Shown piece after piece: positions 24,701 to 36,958 of a stretch of 64,000 nt of DNA. Every line of letters begins with the position of its first letter. Within the stretch, counting starts at the first letter, position 1. The DNA comes from Manduca sexta (taxonomy: Eukaryota; Arthropoda; Insecta; Lepidoptera; Sphingidae): assembly GCF_014839805.1 (NCBI RefSeq), contig NC_051126.1, positions 7,448,609-7,512,608 of the forward strand. Reading direction: 5' to 3'. Position numbers and translations under genes: made by a program. The notes under the pieces are model-generated. The model had not been told where the DNA came from, did not search any database, and saw nothing but the letters and a program-made list of their open reading frames with translations.

Positions 24701-26578
24701 GATTTTTAAATAAAATTACAATAAAATTGCATATAAGGGATATCTAAATAATAATATCTAATCATACTTGCTAGGGATATGTAAACATATCTGACACGAA
24801 TTATGAATCCGAATTTATATACCTAGTCAGAACTGCGTGTTCTCAGAATTTACTATACGCCTATATTATATATTTTATGTGTGGCAAAATTATATTAGCT
24901 CTACCTAAAAAATGCTCCTGATTGCGCGATATCTCCAGATTGAACGGCGTTGAACTTACAATTTTTTTTCCGGGATTTTGTTTGGATTGGTCGTGAACTG
25001 AAAAGAATTCCAGATAAAGCGTATGCAAATCCTTCTTGACGATACCTGGCAGTGCGCTCGTTGTTGTACGACATAGGACTACGAGAGTGTTCGGATATTA
25101 AGTGATGTTTGACCGACAACGCCCACGTGCTTTATGTTTTCTAAGACAATATTTCCGAAAAAGGTAATACTACTACTAGTTGTTTTAACTTAACAATGGA
25201 TTTTATTTGTTTCAAGGTTTATTTTGTGTTTAGAATGTAATAAAAATAATACGTTCCTAAATATGTTAATTTTTCCCTACTTCGTTTTCATATGTGGTAC
25301 TTCACGATAATACTCCTTTGAGGAAATACGTCATAATATTAACCACTTATTCACTAGGTATTAACTAGTTATAGGATATTATCAAGGATGATACATCACG
25401 ATGTTATTACACCTTTGAGACCAGAAAACATGCATCACCTATCATGAGTAGTAATAGTATGAGTGGGGCTCTAAGGCGCGGCCTGTAGACCCTCACACAT
25501 AGCCCCGGCCGATACCAGGTTATATCTTGTACCTAACCCCTATTTGTCAGGAAGGGTAATAAATACATTACAATATTATTACACCCCTGAGACCAGGCCT
25601 TATGACTCACCTATCATGAGTAGTAACAGTGTGAGGGGGGCTCTAGGGTGCGGCCTGAGAGCGCCGAGCACGGCCCCGGCTGCTACCAGGCAAGCCCCGA
25701 CCACGCCGAGGAACAGAACACAGAGCCGCAGCGGCGGCCGGCCGCAGCACGACTTGGGCGCGTTACCATCCGCTTCCGAACACGCGTACGCGGCTCCTCT
25801 GCCAGATCTGAAATAAACATGCGAATTAGAATAAAATATTCACTTAATAAGTAGGGCCATCCATAAATGACGTCACATTATAAGTGGCGGGGTCAACGAA
25901 GTGTGACATTACGTGTCAAGGAGTCGGGGGTTATAAGTTTCGTGACGTCACGTCAAACTTTAAAGTAATAAAACACAAACATTAACTGTAAAGAAAAAAC
26001 TTAAAAAATATTATATCTCTGGCTATATAACATTTGTTTTGTAGGCGAAATCTATAGGACTATAACTCTGGTTATTCATAAGGATCGATTTTTAACTCCA
26101 TATGACTTTCTACACCGAACCCGGTTTATAATAATTTATATAAGAATTCTAGTTTCTATAACGAACAACGACTTCAAATTATTAAAGCGTTCCACTTTAT
26201 ATAGTAACATAATTTACGTATATTTATTAAGATACCTGTTACAATTGAAAAAAAATTCGCACATTCTTAAACTAATAATGCTATCAGACTCTAAATCGAA
26301 GTATACATAATGTTACTTAGCTATGCATACAAAATCTAAACAAGAAAACAAATTTTAAAGATAATCAGTAGTAACTTAACCAAGTTGTGAGCTCAATGAA
26401 AATAGTTCTATTACAGTTACGTTTTATGAAGCTTTAAATATTGTCTAATTATGCCTAAGTAAGCCACATGTATGTTATGGAAGCAAATGAATAGATTTAT
26501 TCATAAACTGACTTTAATACTTCCATTTGCAAGAGTATGGTAATGCAAGTATACGGTGGCGTACCTTCTCCCCAGCAT
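21471..26578 (-). CDS. Two-transmembrane protein with four PPxY motifs (five coding exons, joined)
   Basis: Spliced coding region joining 26578-26565, 25807-25611, 23129-22898, 22089-22012 and 21786-21471; 837 nt, 278 residues plus TAA. Every junction has GT/AG and matching phase, and the joined frame is open throughout. Residues 33-55 and 62-84 are two hydrophobic helices separated by a short RPHPR loop. A Cys pair (25-26) sits just before helix 1. The stretch after helix 2 is Arg-rich (about 85-110), which suggests both termini are cytosolic. PPxY motifs are at 111-114 (PPSY), 135-138 (PPTY), 162-165 (PPTY) and 190-193 (PPSY). The tail from about 215 is acidic, then Thr/Val-rich. PPxY motifs are established ligands of WW domains, including Nedd4-type ubiquitin ligases, so a membrane adaptor or trafficking role is my inference. 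I do not recognise the family; Ndfip, LAPTM and Commissureless also combine membrane segments with PY motifs, but no homology is claimed. The start is the least certain part. Confidence 0.82.
22012..22089 (-). CDS. Coding exon 4: third PPxY motif
   Basis: 78 nt between acceptor TATTCCAG|GTTGC and donor GTCAG|GTACGA. It encodes four Leu, D-R, then a Pro-rich run with PPPTY and a Ser/Asn-rich end. It is too short to stand out as an open reading frame; it is found by splice sites, phase and recurrence of the PY motif. Confidence 0.85.
22898..23129 (-). CDS. Coding exon 3: rest of helix 2, Arg-rich segment and two PPxY motifs
   Basis: 232 nt between acceptor CGTCAG|GTATAG and donor TTGAG|GTATGG. 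It finishes helix 2, then encodes an Arg/Cys-rich juxtamembrane segment, a PPSY motif, a Tyr/His-rich stretch and PPPPTY followed by a charged run ending M-Q-E-Y-R-L. It is G+C-rich. Phase is 2 leading bases and 2 trailing bases, matching both neighbours exactly. Confidence 0.88.
23130..25398. other. Intron 2 of the PPxY gene, mostly non-coding
   Basis: A+T-rich. One block, about 23590-23900, is less A+T-rich and holds several homeodomain-, Sox- and POU-like words. No repeat family of the window is recognisable except the exon copy at its distal end. Confidence 0.5.
25439..25520 (-). pseudogene. Decayed duplicate of the 3' part of exon 2
   Basis: Compared with 25611-25692, this segment repeats the 3' end of exon 2. 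The match continues about 40 bp into the adjoining intron (25399-25438 against about 25570-25610). It keeps the exon end ATAG|GTGA with its GT, but has scattered substitutions, a one-base length change, and an in-frame TAG in the parental frame. No acceptor is visible at its 5' side. It is therefore a partial, non-functional tandem copy lying in intron 2. Confidence 0.75.
25611..25807 (-). CDS. Coding exon 2: first transmembrane helix and start of the second
   Basis: 197 nt bounded by the acceptor TTTCAG|ATCTGG and donor ATAG|GTGAGT. It encodes residues 6-70: a Gly/Ala-rich and Cys-containing N-terminus, helix 1, the loop RPHPR, and the first half of helix 2. It is visibly G+C-rich against the A+T-rich flanks. 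Open reading frames on the opposite strand here are shadows of this exon. The last 80 or so bases and adjoining intron have a decayed second copy about 172 bp further along the intron. Confidence 0.88.
25852..25959. repeat. Interspersed repeat with CCATCCATAAAT and TGACGTCA ends
   Basis: Begins TAGGGCCATCCATAAATGAC and closes with GTGACGTCACGTC. It contains GTGACATTACGTG and a G-rich centre. I recognise the layout as a repeat scattered in many insect genomes; its class is not settled here. It lies in intron 1, about 45 bp from the exon 2 acceptor. Confidence 0.6.
26565..26578 (-). CDS. Coding exon 1 of the PPxY membrane protein (14 nt)
   Basis: Contains ATG plus three codons (M-L-G-R) and two bases of a split Arg codon, then the donor AAG|GTACGC. 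An in-frame TAG lies 12 nt upstream of the ATG, so this is the only possible start if the exon is real. The two trailing bases fit the single leading base of exon 2. The ATG context is weak (T at -3), and upstream ATGs occur in the probable 5' UTR. The choice rests on phase and donor quality; an alternative upstream first exon cannot be excluded. Confidence 0.55.
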
Positions 26579-29500
26579 ATAATAATCCTATTACAACTTA
26601 TTTCTCGTTTGTGCAGCATTATGTTCTCTTTATCGTGTGAACATTCATGTTGCTAGTGTTGTTCCGTGCCTTGTTTAAAATTTATACATTTTTTTTTATT
26701 TCGCTGTCTTCTGTTTACTTTACGGGGCAGAAAAGAAATGTAATAAACAGGGTAGGAACAAAAAATGTCATGTAATGTAAACATGTTAGATATTCTGCCT
26801 CATTACTCGTGTTACATTAAACGTGTCATATTAAAGCCATGTTTTCTTATTTTATTTGGTAAAGAATACTTTTTATTTAATTTATATGTAATATTGTCAT
26901 AGAATTGTAGTGCAGCGGTATAGTATATTTTTTTAAATTACACAACCAAACAATCAGAACAGAATGTATCAGTAGATTTTCATTGAAACTTAAAAGTATA
27001 CTCTTGGATATCTGAAATATTGATAAGAAAAGCATTTGTGAGTACCGCCAATGCACTACGCCGAGCTAGCTTCCTTAGACTGACTAATGTAATTGTCTTT
27101 GCCTTTCACGAGAAACTAATTAAGTTTTAAAGCCAAAATGGTCTGTGCAATAGTTCAAAGCAATATTGAACAAAATAAAATGTAATTCGTGTCAATTATA
27201 AGTTTGAAGACATAAAAGAATTATTATTTAATTATTCTTAAAAAAAATACCAATAGTATTTTTTAAGTTATTTTATCGTCATACGTTAATCTATGTTATT
27301 TCGCAACACTGACCAATGACCTCTATAATAGAACGTTCTAAACAACAGCTAAAATTTACACTGTCTCTTTTTCCAACAGAAAAAGTAATATAGAAGTATT
27401 ATTCTTCTAAATACCATCGACTGAATTAATTTAAGGATAATATTGGAGGAGAAATACGTCCCTACATATCTAAACATGATTATTTTATTTGGCATAATCT
27501 CCTCCATTTCTTTAAAAGATTAAACTTTAATATACTCGCACAAGCCGCTTCGCGTCGCTTAAATTTTACGAATGTACTTTCATACTGCAAATATTTAAAA
27601 CTCTCGTTTTAAAAACATCACCAGCGAAGAGGATTGCTATGAATCCACGGCAACTGGATCGCGTTTTCCATTATGCATGCTTCTAACAACGCGCGTGTTT
27701 TCACATGATATGAAGCTTACGTCTCCTCTAAATTCCATTAGACCAATGACGATTGCTATTCATGAAAGCATATTTATCTTTCGATGCTATGAAAAAATCG
27801 TAGAATAAACTAAATCTTAAATTAAATACTAGCATAAAAAGATAGAGAAAAGTGAACCTTTTATGTACACTAAGTAAGTCCGGTTGATCTTTTACAACTT
27901 TTTATTCTGACAGCTATCTTAGTTCCTCGCTTCTAATTAAAAATATTTAATTAAAAAACTTTATAAAACTCTTGACCCGTTTCAATACATTCAAAGCATT
28001 TACGTTAAGAGGTGCACCCACTTTTGTTCAAGTTGTTCATCGTATGAGTCAAACTGTGGTCTTGCGTAAACTAGGGCAAACCTTACTAATTAAACTAAGG
28101 TTACTACACAAATCTCTATTCTGAGCTAATGGGGTTTCTGTGTCCTGACATTTTTGCTCGTTTCGTGTCAAGCCGCTCCTAGTTTTACACGCTAATTAGC
28201 ACTGACTCGCACAACGTACGCTGGTTAGACTTATTCTCCACTGCAGTACTCATGTGATCGTTTATGTAAACAACTACTTAGGTTAGTTAAGATTATTGTG
28301 TATTTTATTTTGTTTATATATTCTTTAGAAGTTTTAATTCGTCTCCTCTCGGCCCTATTAATAGGTATAATAAATGAGCGTCATTCAGCCACACGCACGC
28401 GATTGAATGCACACGAGTTGTTCGACCTCGTGTGATCTCCCCAAAGGAAAAGGGCTCTTGTAATGTTAATAGCTAACAGCATCACACGAAGATAAAACTA
28501 GCCGCTTTCATTTTTGTCACGCTCGACGACTAATCTTTTGAAGTCGTTCATTACTTATCAGTCGCTATTGTGTCAAAATATTCTCTTTACGTCCGATGCT
28601 AGTCAAATAACATTAATTTCCATTGAAGACGAATAATCAAATTCAAAGAAATTCTCTCAAAAGTGTACATTAGTATTCTGTGGACGTGACATAGCTGAGT
28701 CAAAGAACCCGACCTGTCACAGACAAAACGTTTATCTTTTCCAGTGCAGTGATCTTAACAGATCTATATCTCAAATGTAAGAGCAAAAGGAGAGGATTTC
28801 CCATTGAGTTTTATAAAACGATAGTTGTCGAAGGGAGACGGTTGGTGATTTTGATAAATTTCCGACATAATTACTTCAGCAGGCCTCTTCACATAAAGAA
28901 ATGCAAAACAGTGGGATCGAATACCAACTGTACGCGAGGTCTAGCTGTTCCAGAGTAGATTACCCTACAGGCCTCTTAGAAATATCAAAAATATATATAA
29001 AAATATCAAATCCAATGGCGTAGTTTCAGAAGACGTCAAACAACGAATAAAATGAATAGATTTACCCAGCACAAAGTATCACCGACATTACTTCCATTGC
29101 TCGCTCCTGTATTTTAACTCAGCTAGTCTCCTATTTTTGCCGCTGATTCTAATCTGTACTGAGTCATCCGCACATTAAAGTGATAAAGCACGTTCGTCCA
29201 ACAATATAATACACTCGACTATTACAGAAAATTTCGCTCGGCCGATTGGATAGGGTGTAAATAGTAATATAGTATAGTGCATTAAGTGACGCCATCTGCG
29301 TCCACGATCCGGCTCGATAAACGGGGGATGGAATGATTCACTATTTTATGTCCCCCGTAAATGGGTCTGACCACGCGATGCGGGCTCTATGCGACACTGT
29401 TGATACATGCTTGCTCCCACTAGGTGATTGGGGCACTTTGCTCGCTTTGTAACATTGCTGCGATAGACACGAATGGATTACGCGTTTTATTCAACGCTTA

Positions 29501-30159
29501 TGTTTGTGAAAGCGTCGTGCTTGTGCATTCATTTTTGTAATGTGTTCAATGAATAGTAATGGCGTATGCCTCTGCATTTAAGAAAGGTTTGAGGAACTGA
29601 TTGATTTGATATTCAATACTTTCATATTATTTATTCAAAGTAACCACATTGTTTTTAATAGTAGTAAGTAGTATACATATCGGATCTTTACCTATTTCTC
29701 ATACACGTTGTCATACTCTAAGCGAGTCAACATCTTTCGCTCCACACACAACTGCGGTAAATTCAAAAACATATTCAAAATTGCGCCGAGGGGGTTTCAA
29801 AGAGTCAGATTAACATACTTAAGCCTTGAAGAGCTCATGTACATTAACGGGCCGTCGAGGGTTATTCGCATCAAGCCCACGTCACGTCTCGAGTGCTATA
29901 GAGCGCAAAATGTATGTCGTTAATAAGGGCTAGGGGCTAATTAGCTGATTTATGTTGCCCATATAGCAAAGCCGCGACGCACTGTATGAGTCCTGTCATT
30001 GACAGTTTAATAGCCTCTCGGGCTGACGATACGCTCTGATGATAAAAGGATATATGTGTTAGATCGTTTCGTGGTAATGATTAAGGGCATATTGTATTTT
30101 ATATGCTGTAAAAAATAATAATGTTATATTCTTATATTACTTTGTAAATGGGATTCTTT

Positions 30160-30312
30160 ATCACGCTTTTACCACGTAGGGGGAGGCAGAAGTGCAAGTA
30201 CAACCAGGGCACATACTTTTCGCCAAATGTGTTCCGTCTGATGATGTGATAGGGCACGAGCCTATCGCCATATCGGGCACAAATTTCAGAATCCGGCCTG
30301 ATAATGAGCAGA
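30160..30312 (-). mobile_element. SINE family 1, 3' part only
   Basis: Minus-oriented tail and body (CACGAGCCTATCGCCATATC) without the tRNA-like head; a 5'-truncated copy. Confidence 0.75.
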
Positions 30313-31461
30313 AATGGTCTTTTGTTTTTACTTTTCGGCTTTTATTAGAAATAGTTACTATTAATTTCGTTTTTTTTTTGTTATTAATACCAAGAAAGTT
30401 ATTTATGAAATTCTATCGAATGAATACTATGGAACTAATTATTGACGTGCCATAAAATTATTTGTTTACGGTGTTGGTGTTCAATTTCTCGTACAATATA
30501 CACAATCAAGCCGCGGATTATTTTTATACCAATCCAACGCATTTTAATCTCCATACCGAAACCATTTGATTCATAACGGAATAACAATTTCAGAATTGCT
30601 TTGTCGGAAATATTTATAATTTAGGTATCCATGTTTTTTGTGACAATAAAGCATAAAACTCATACGAATAAATATAGAATAGATTATGTATGAATACTAT
30701 TAAAAAATATAGGTATTATAAGCATATTATTTAAAGTTTAAATAAAATATGCAATGAGCGAAAAAGTTGAAGATACCTACTTACAAGCTAACAAGGGCGA
30801 CATTGGACTTTCAAATAACATAATATGATGAAACATTTATACTTAAGTATAAATCTCTTTAAATTAAAACCACTTCATAAAATAAAATATTTATTATCCA
30901 GTCCATAACCTAACCAAGCTATAACCAAGATTTAAGACATAAATATAAAGTTAATTACCCCTCTACGAAGAACGAAACATAAACATACTCAGTCGCAAGA
31001 TGACAAGCGGGTAATGGCACAATATGAGAATCACGTGTGCCATAAAAATGGCAATTCAACGAACAAACAACCGTGTCCCCCTCGTGCGCAGCCAGACGGG
31101 CCGAGCCACGCTCCATCAACCTTAGAACGTATGAAACCTAATAAACGAGGATGTAAGCGGGGCTAGATGTGGTAACCGATGACAAAAATTAAATTACTAT
31201 AGTCTGTTTAGAACGAGAACCGTCGTGAGATTTGAGGTCGCTACTATGCTTAATTATCTCTTTTGTTTAATTCTAGTATGTTTCTATACAAAAATCCTTA
31301 AAAGCAACACGCAAGATCATTCATAACAAAGCAATACGACATGACAATGAGTTTAACATTTACCAAATGGCGGGGAAGGTTTGCTATGTAAAAATCGAAA
31401 GTTAGTTCACTTTTCGGCCACAACGCGACGGTTCACTTTCTGAACACATTATACCTATATT

Positions 31462-31575
31462 GTTTACATCTCTACACCACCCTAAGGTTGACTGATAGAG
31501 AATGCCCTCGGCATTAAGTCCACCTTTTGTACATTTATGTAATCAAAGTGTAAAATATATAAATATATAAAAATG
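31462..31575 (+). repeat. Probable LINE 3'-end fragment, copy 1
   Basis: CACCCTAAGGTTGACTGATA, GAGAATGCCCTCGGCATTAA, GTCCACCTTTTGTACATTTA. Shared with 43249 and typical of 3' ends of lepidopteran LINEs; no coding part remains. Confidence 0.5.
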
Positions 31576-33558
31576 ATGTCCATCCCATAATTGTCTGTAA
31601 GAGCCTTGAGCGATAAAACTGCCGTTTGTACTTATTCTTTTTTTTGTAATATTTATATCACTGGCGTACAATAAAGTATTATAAATAAAACACAAATAAG
31701 GCCACATTTTTGTTACCCAAATAGCTTGCATGCAAGGGGCAGTGTATGAATTGTGGAAACGTAAACATGGATGCAACATGAAAAACGCGAAGAATAAAAA
31801 GTGTCATCGTGCATGGATACACTGCACAAAAGAAACGCGGCTATGAATTATCCTTTTTCAAATGTGGTAAAATATTATTCCCCGGTGGACAGCGGCTTGC
31901 TATAAATATTGTATTAAAATACCTACCAAAAAAGAATAAACTCATAATTCAGCGTTTCCTACCTCATAGATTAAAGGATGTTAAAATAGATAATTTACAA
32001 TAAAAATGATTTTAACATCGCATTTCCTATAATTACTTGAATTATTGTTGGCACGCGAGCTCTGATGCATTAAAATTGTCGAGTCGTTAAGTCCATACAA
32101 GTATTGTGGTTCAAACACCTAACTGTCACGTCAAATGCACATATTTATGATTAAAAAAATATTATCCTTTGTTATGATTGTTAGTTTATGGCTCTTGTCC
32201 ATAAATGGTGCAGTAATGACATTTCATAGCAAGGTAATTATTGAATAAATAAATCATAGTTTTTTTAAGGATTATCTTTGAAATAAAATAATAATAATAC
32301 CATATTAACTAATCAATGCCCTCTCTAAATAAATTCACAGTGTCAAATATAATTCACCTATATCTCAAAGCATGATATATATCGAGCCACTACAAGTCTT
32401 CCTTACTTATAAATAACTTATTTATATTGAGTGTTTTCTAGAAGGTAACGTAATCACCATCAATAACCGAAGCTACCACATAAAGTGACATTGTAAAGTT
32501 TTCACGAAACGAAACCAACCGAAGTCGATGAAGACACATCGCCTAGACTTCTATACTAAGAACCAATAATCATCTATAATCAGTTTATCCAATGTGGTTA
32601 TCCATCATCATGATAAAACCGTGACATAAATACAGAAAGGAATCGTCACTTCCAGTACTTTAAGTCCGTGTAAAATAAGCCCGTACACACAAGTTGAACC
32701 GTACCCTATCACGATGTCTGTCAGTTTCCCGCCCCACATCCTGCGTGTGGGCGCGCCTTTACCGCTCCAGTGCTGCCAACGCTCAGATCTCGTAGCTGAC
32801 AGACACATCACTTGCTGTGTAACAACATGGTAACATGTATTACGCCTTCAACATTCCCATTTGATTCAGATTTCAGTGCCTGTCAATGAGATATGGCCAA
32901 TCAATATTAGGCAGGCGTTCAGTAGAATATGTAGGCATGCCTTGTCAGGCAGGTACGCCTTGTCTAGATAAAACTGTAAGTGATAATCGAATATTGGGTA
33001 TTTACCAATATTATATACATCAATCAATTTAAATCATAATAATTATTGTACCGAAAGGTCATTTTGGGAAAACAGTTTCGGTAATATTTTAAAATAATAT
33101 GTGTATTTGATACCAGGAAGATTTCTAATAAACGTCTTCTATCCAGGGGCACTAAATGTACTACATAAATATGCTTTAGCAACTGAATTACCTATGACGT
33201 AATACAAAAACATTCAATTTCTAATATAATATGTGAAGACTAAGCAAAATATTAAAACATCCACCACAAAATCTCTCGAAAATATCTCGAGTCTTTAAAA
33301 AATCGGCAGACATCTGAATATGAATTCCATATTTAGAATATCCAAGAGCTGAACGTAATCCTTAGTAAGAAAATGTTACTATACATCAACAAATAGCGTG
33401 GTCGTCCGCTTTGATATAAAAATGGAGCACTTTAGAAGATTCAATCTTTTAAGTTTGTGTAAACATAGTGGCGATTGCCGTGGCGCGAATGGAGCGTTAT
33501 AACACAAATGTGGCACGCCCATTGTTCCACAGTATTGCACTATGTTTTACGTTGTACC

Positions 33559-33795
33559 TTTTTTTTTATAGGGGACGACAAAGTGACTTCACAACACCTG
33601 GTGGTAAGTGGAATGGGGTCCAATAGAATGTAGACTGAAGAAAAATGATTAACCCTCGACAGTCGACACAATTATGCCGGCCAGTTGGCACTGGATGTAC
33701 AAAGGCTGATCCCGGAACGCGACACATTTACGTTGGCCACTATAAAGGGTTTTAACACCTTGTGTACGATGGTCACTATCTGGACGGATAAAAAA
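33559..33795 (+). repeat. Interspersed repeat C, copy 3, most complete
   Basis: Begins at a T run, then GGGGACGACAAAGTGACTTC and CACCTGGTGGTAAGTGGAAT, the shared internal blocks, and ends near ATCTGGACGGATAAAAAA. Confidence 0.8.
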
Positions 33796-34954
33796 TAAAT
33801 CTTACCAGCAAAATTAAAGTTAAATGTTTTATAAGATAAATTCGTAAAACTATAACATGGTGCCAGTTCATAAGATAATATAAGTATAAGATCATTTTTC
33901 TACAAATCAATATTTAACAAAGACAATAATAATAATATTTAATAATAATTGTTATTCGCATCAACGAAAACCCAGACTTACAAAACTTTACAAAAAGTTA
34001 GCAGGCGGCTTTTCTTTCCTAGAAATTTCCCTGCGTAATTCAAGATGAAAGTAAGTTTTTTAAAATCCAATACTCGGTCTATTTACGTGCCAAATTTCTC
34101 CCAAATCCATTCGGGTATATAAGTTTAACATTTACTTTAAAAAAACTTTGCAAGCTTTACATTTATAATATTATGACAAAGAATCGAAATACCTTATATT
34201 TTATAAAATTGTAAATAATATTTCAACAAATGTTATTTATACTGACTGGTAGAAATATCAAAAATAATCATACCATAACCTTTTTTATAAACATAGCTCC
34301 TACCTCTGCGTAAAATGAAAAAAATAAACAACATTAATTCATAAATGCACTGCATCAAATCGAAAGCCGGCTGAAGCGAGTCAATGCTATATAGGACTTT
34401 CATTTCATTAGGGCCGGTATTAAATAAGAAGGCTTGATATTTTAATACGAAGGGCTTAAATTTTATGGTTAAACGTTGCGGCCATTACCACTTAATTAAA
34501 CTCGAAGGGATATCTACAGCGTTTGCAGTAAACACTCATTCAATATTGGGTTGAATAGTTCTCATGAAGCTTTCATTACTGGCATTACAAATATCATAAA
34601 ACGGTTTAACGGATCGTTAATCGAATGTTCGAGAACACTTTGATTTCTTAAGTTGTAGTGTTCGTTCCTTGCAAATTTTTTAATTATTTTTTATAATTTA
34701 TTAAACGTAAGCCTTTGATTAAACTTGAAAGAATTCCAACTGTTTATCATACAACAATACGGTGCCGACAACACGAATGGTAATTAAAATATATTAAACA
34801 ATGAATCAATAAATAAAGTACAACCGTGTTGTTTTGACAATGGCGATATTAATAACAGCCACCGTCAAAGGTTTCGCTTACTCTCATTCGTCACCGGTGA
34901 GACGAACAGACAAGGAAGAGGAAGCATTACAAGATCACGACTATGGACGGATCA

Positions 34955-35028
34955 ATGTTCGCTCGGTTCACACGCGTGTTCGCACTATTAGTAACTGCGG
35001 CCCTCTGTCATCGAACCGTAAATAACAG
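34955..35028 (+). CDS. Candidate first coding exon encoding a signal peptide
   Basis: ATG followed by 24 codons and two bases, ending at the donor AACAG|GTAATA. The residues form a classic signal peptide: Arg at 4 and 7, then a hydrophobic core (VFALLVTAAL) and a Cys/His boundary near 18-19. The local sequence is less A+T-rich than the flanks. The ATG context is moderate (T at -3). A phase-compatible acceptor lies at 38726-38727, but the true next exon may lie elsewhere or outside the window. Short length means chance cannot be excluded. Confidence 0.38.
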
Positions 35029-35404
35029 GTAATAACATTGTGTACATCTGTATATCTGAGGTCGACAGATGACGGTTGCTTATTGATGATACAGCTTTCA
35101 TTGCAGATGTTAAGGACAGACGCGCAAATTGCTTTGATTGTAAATAAGTAATCGTATGGCATTTGGATAGGAAACCTGTGATGTAGTCTGAAGATAGAAA
35201 CTTTATTTAAAACTATAATTTAAAAGTAAATAAATTGCGAAGAAGTATTAGGTTTATAGCTTCTACTGAGTTTATACTAACGTTGTTTATTTCTCCATTG
35301 TGTTTTGATATCAGGAGTGATTCAAGGGATAACTTGTGTTAAAAAAATCAAAACCTTATAATATGTTGCGATTTACTATCTTACTTCTTATTATCTTATC
35401 TACT

Positions 35405-35678
35405 TCTACTATATTATCGTAAATGCGAAAGTTTGTGGAAATATTTGTATGTCTGATAGAAGTAAACGCAGAAACAACAGAACAGGCTTGGATGAAATTT
35501 TGCATACGAATACTCAGTTTTGCATTAACACATAGTTTACTTCTTATCCCGGTAATATGCTCCCGTGGGAAAAAAGATTTTCTTTTTTAAATAAGTGGCC
35601 CTGGCGTCTTATATTGTTTTAAAGACTTTTGTAGCAGAAAAGGCTTTTCACGCGAGCACAACCGCGAGCAATATCTAG
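35405..35678 (+). mobile_element. Helitron-like element, diverged
   Basis: Starts near ATCGTAAATGCGAAAGTTTG and ends CACGCGAGCACAACCGCGAG...CTAG|T, the same 3' terminus type as at 41388. The internal sequence differs from the 41087 copy. Confidence 0.6.
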
Positions 35679-36958
35679 TATTATAATATGTATTTATAAA
35701 AGAAATGGAGACTATCACAAAACTATAAATCTGCTTGATATACTCAAAATGGCTGAGCAAAGGAAAATGCCAGCTGTACTAACAAAAACCAATCGTAATA
35801 AATATTCCCAGACCCTTAAAAAAATCTGCGTTTAGAAAAGGCGTGTATCGTAATCAAAATCTTTTAAACAGAAGTCCTGGTTACTCTTCAATACCTTCAC
35901 ACTTGATGTGGGTATAATCCTGTATTTGCATAAGCCTTTGCGAAAAACATTTTATATTTCAAGCTAAGTAAACGTGTAAAAACAAGGAAAACCTTTTTGT
36001 TCACAGTTCAATTAAATATTTGATTTTACAAATAATATTTTAAATATTACCAAATTCAATAGTCATTTACTATTTATCATTGACTTGTAGTTTAAATACC
36101 TGAAATTATATTTTGCAGTGCTGCTGACGGATTATTTACAAATGAACATAGCCATAGCCCGAGGCCACACTGATATACCCAGATGGATGTTTATGCAACT
36201 GTAATGAATATTATTCATGAATGAAACATATTGTAAGTACATACTGTATTTAATAATTATGGGTTTCAATTATTTATCAATAATGAAAATACATTAACAA
36301 GAACTGTCATATTTAAATTTATGAGTCTGAACTACTACGAAAGTTCTGCTATGAATAAAAGAACTATCTACTAATTTGCCGAATTTCTGATCAGCTTATG
36401 ATTTTTTTATTAAGAAGAAGCTTAGTCATGCCTGAACCCTTTACCCTCAGAATGTTTTTTAACGCCGAAAGAACAACGGCTAAACCTAATTATACATATA
36501 AAACCGATACTGAAGTTCAACAAAACATACAATAGTTCCTATCTCATGTAGTGTAAATGCAAAACGTACTCTGAAGGTAGGAGTAAGCATTCATTTTTCA
36601 CCGCCTAATCCGAAGACAGGGCTCGTCAAAGGGAGCGCTTATCTTGTACCCTAATTTATTTCGACGGGATTTCAACATGACGTCCCGTATTGCCCAGTGT
36701 TGGCCTGATTCTGACGGAAAAAAGATGTTTGGATCACATCTAGTTTCTGAATGCGAGTAATAAAACAATTTGTTGAATCAGTTAATAATTTCAAAATATA
36801 TATAAGCGTATAGTAAATGCGTACGCTGGAAATTGGATACGTTTGTATATCGATATCGTGTAGAATTTATTGCCTGTCGTGGTTAGTACATATATGCAGT
36901 AGGTATGTAATTAAATGATGGATTTGTAACAGTTACGTATTCATTTATATTTTTATTC

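Larger units (their letters stand above)
26579..34954. other. 5' UTR region of the PPxY gene, then long intergenic stretch
   Basis: The first few hundred bases should include the untranslated leader of the minus-strand gene; I cannot place its transcription start. Beyond it lie SINE, LINE-tail and C repeats, and two less A+T-rich, motif-dense patches (about 29270-29480 and 29780-30050). An open minus-strand frame at about 32811-32608 is G+C-rich but lacks convincing splice support. Confidence 0.45.

Noticed and set aside
25544..25854. Two plus-strand open frames rich in Pro, Arg and Ala
   Set aside because: Antisense shadows of G+C-rich exon 2; they ignore the splice signals.
32608..32811. 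Minus-strand open frame, considered as the first exon of the PPxY gene
   Set aside because: A GG|GTACGG donor would fit the phase, but it is weak. The nearer exon at 26578-26565 has a better donor and a clean start.
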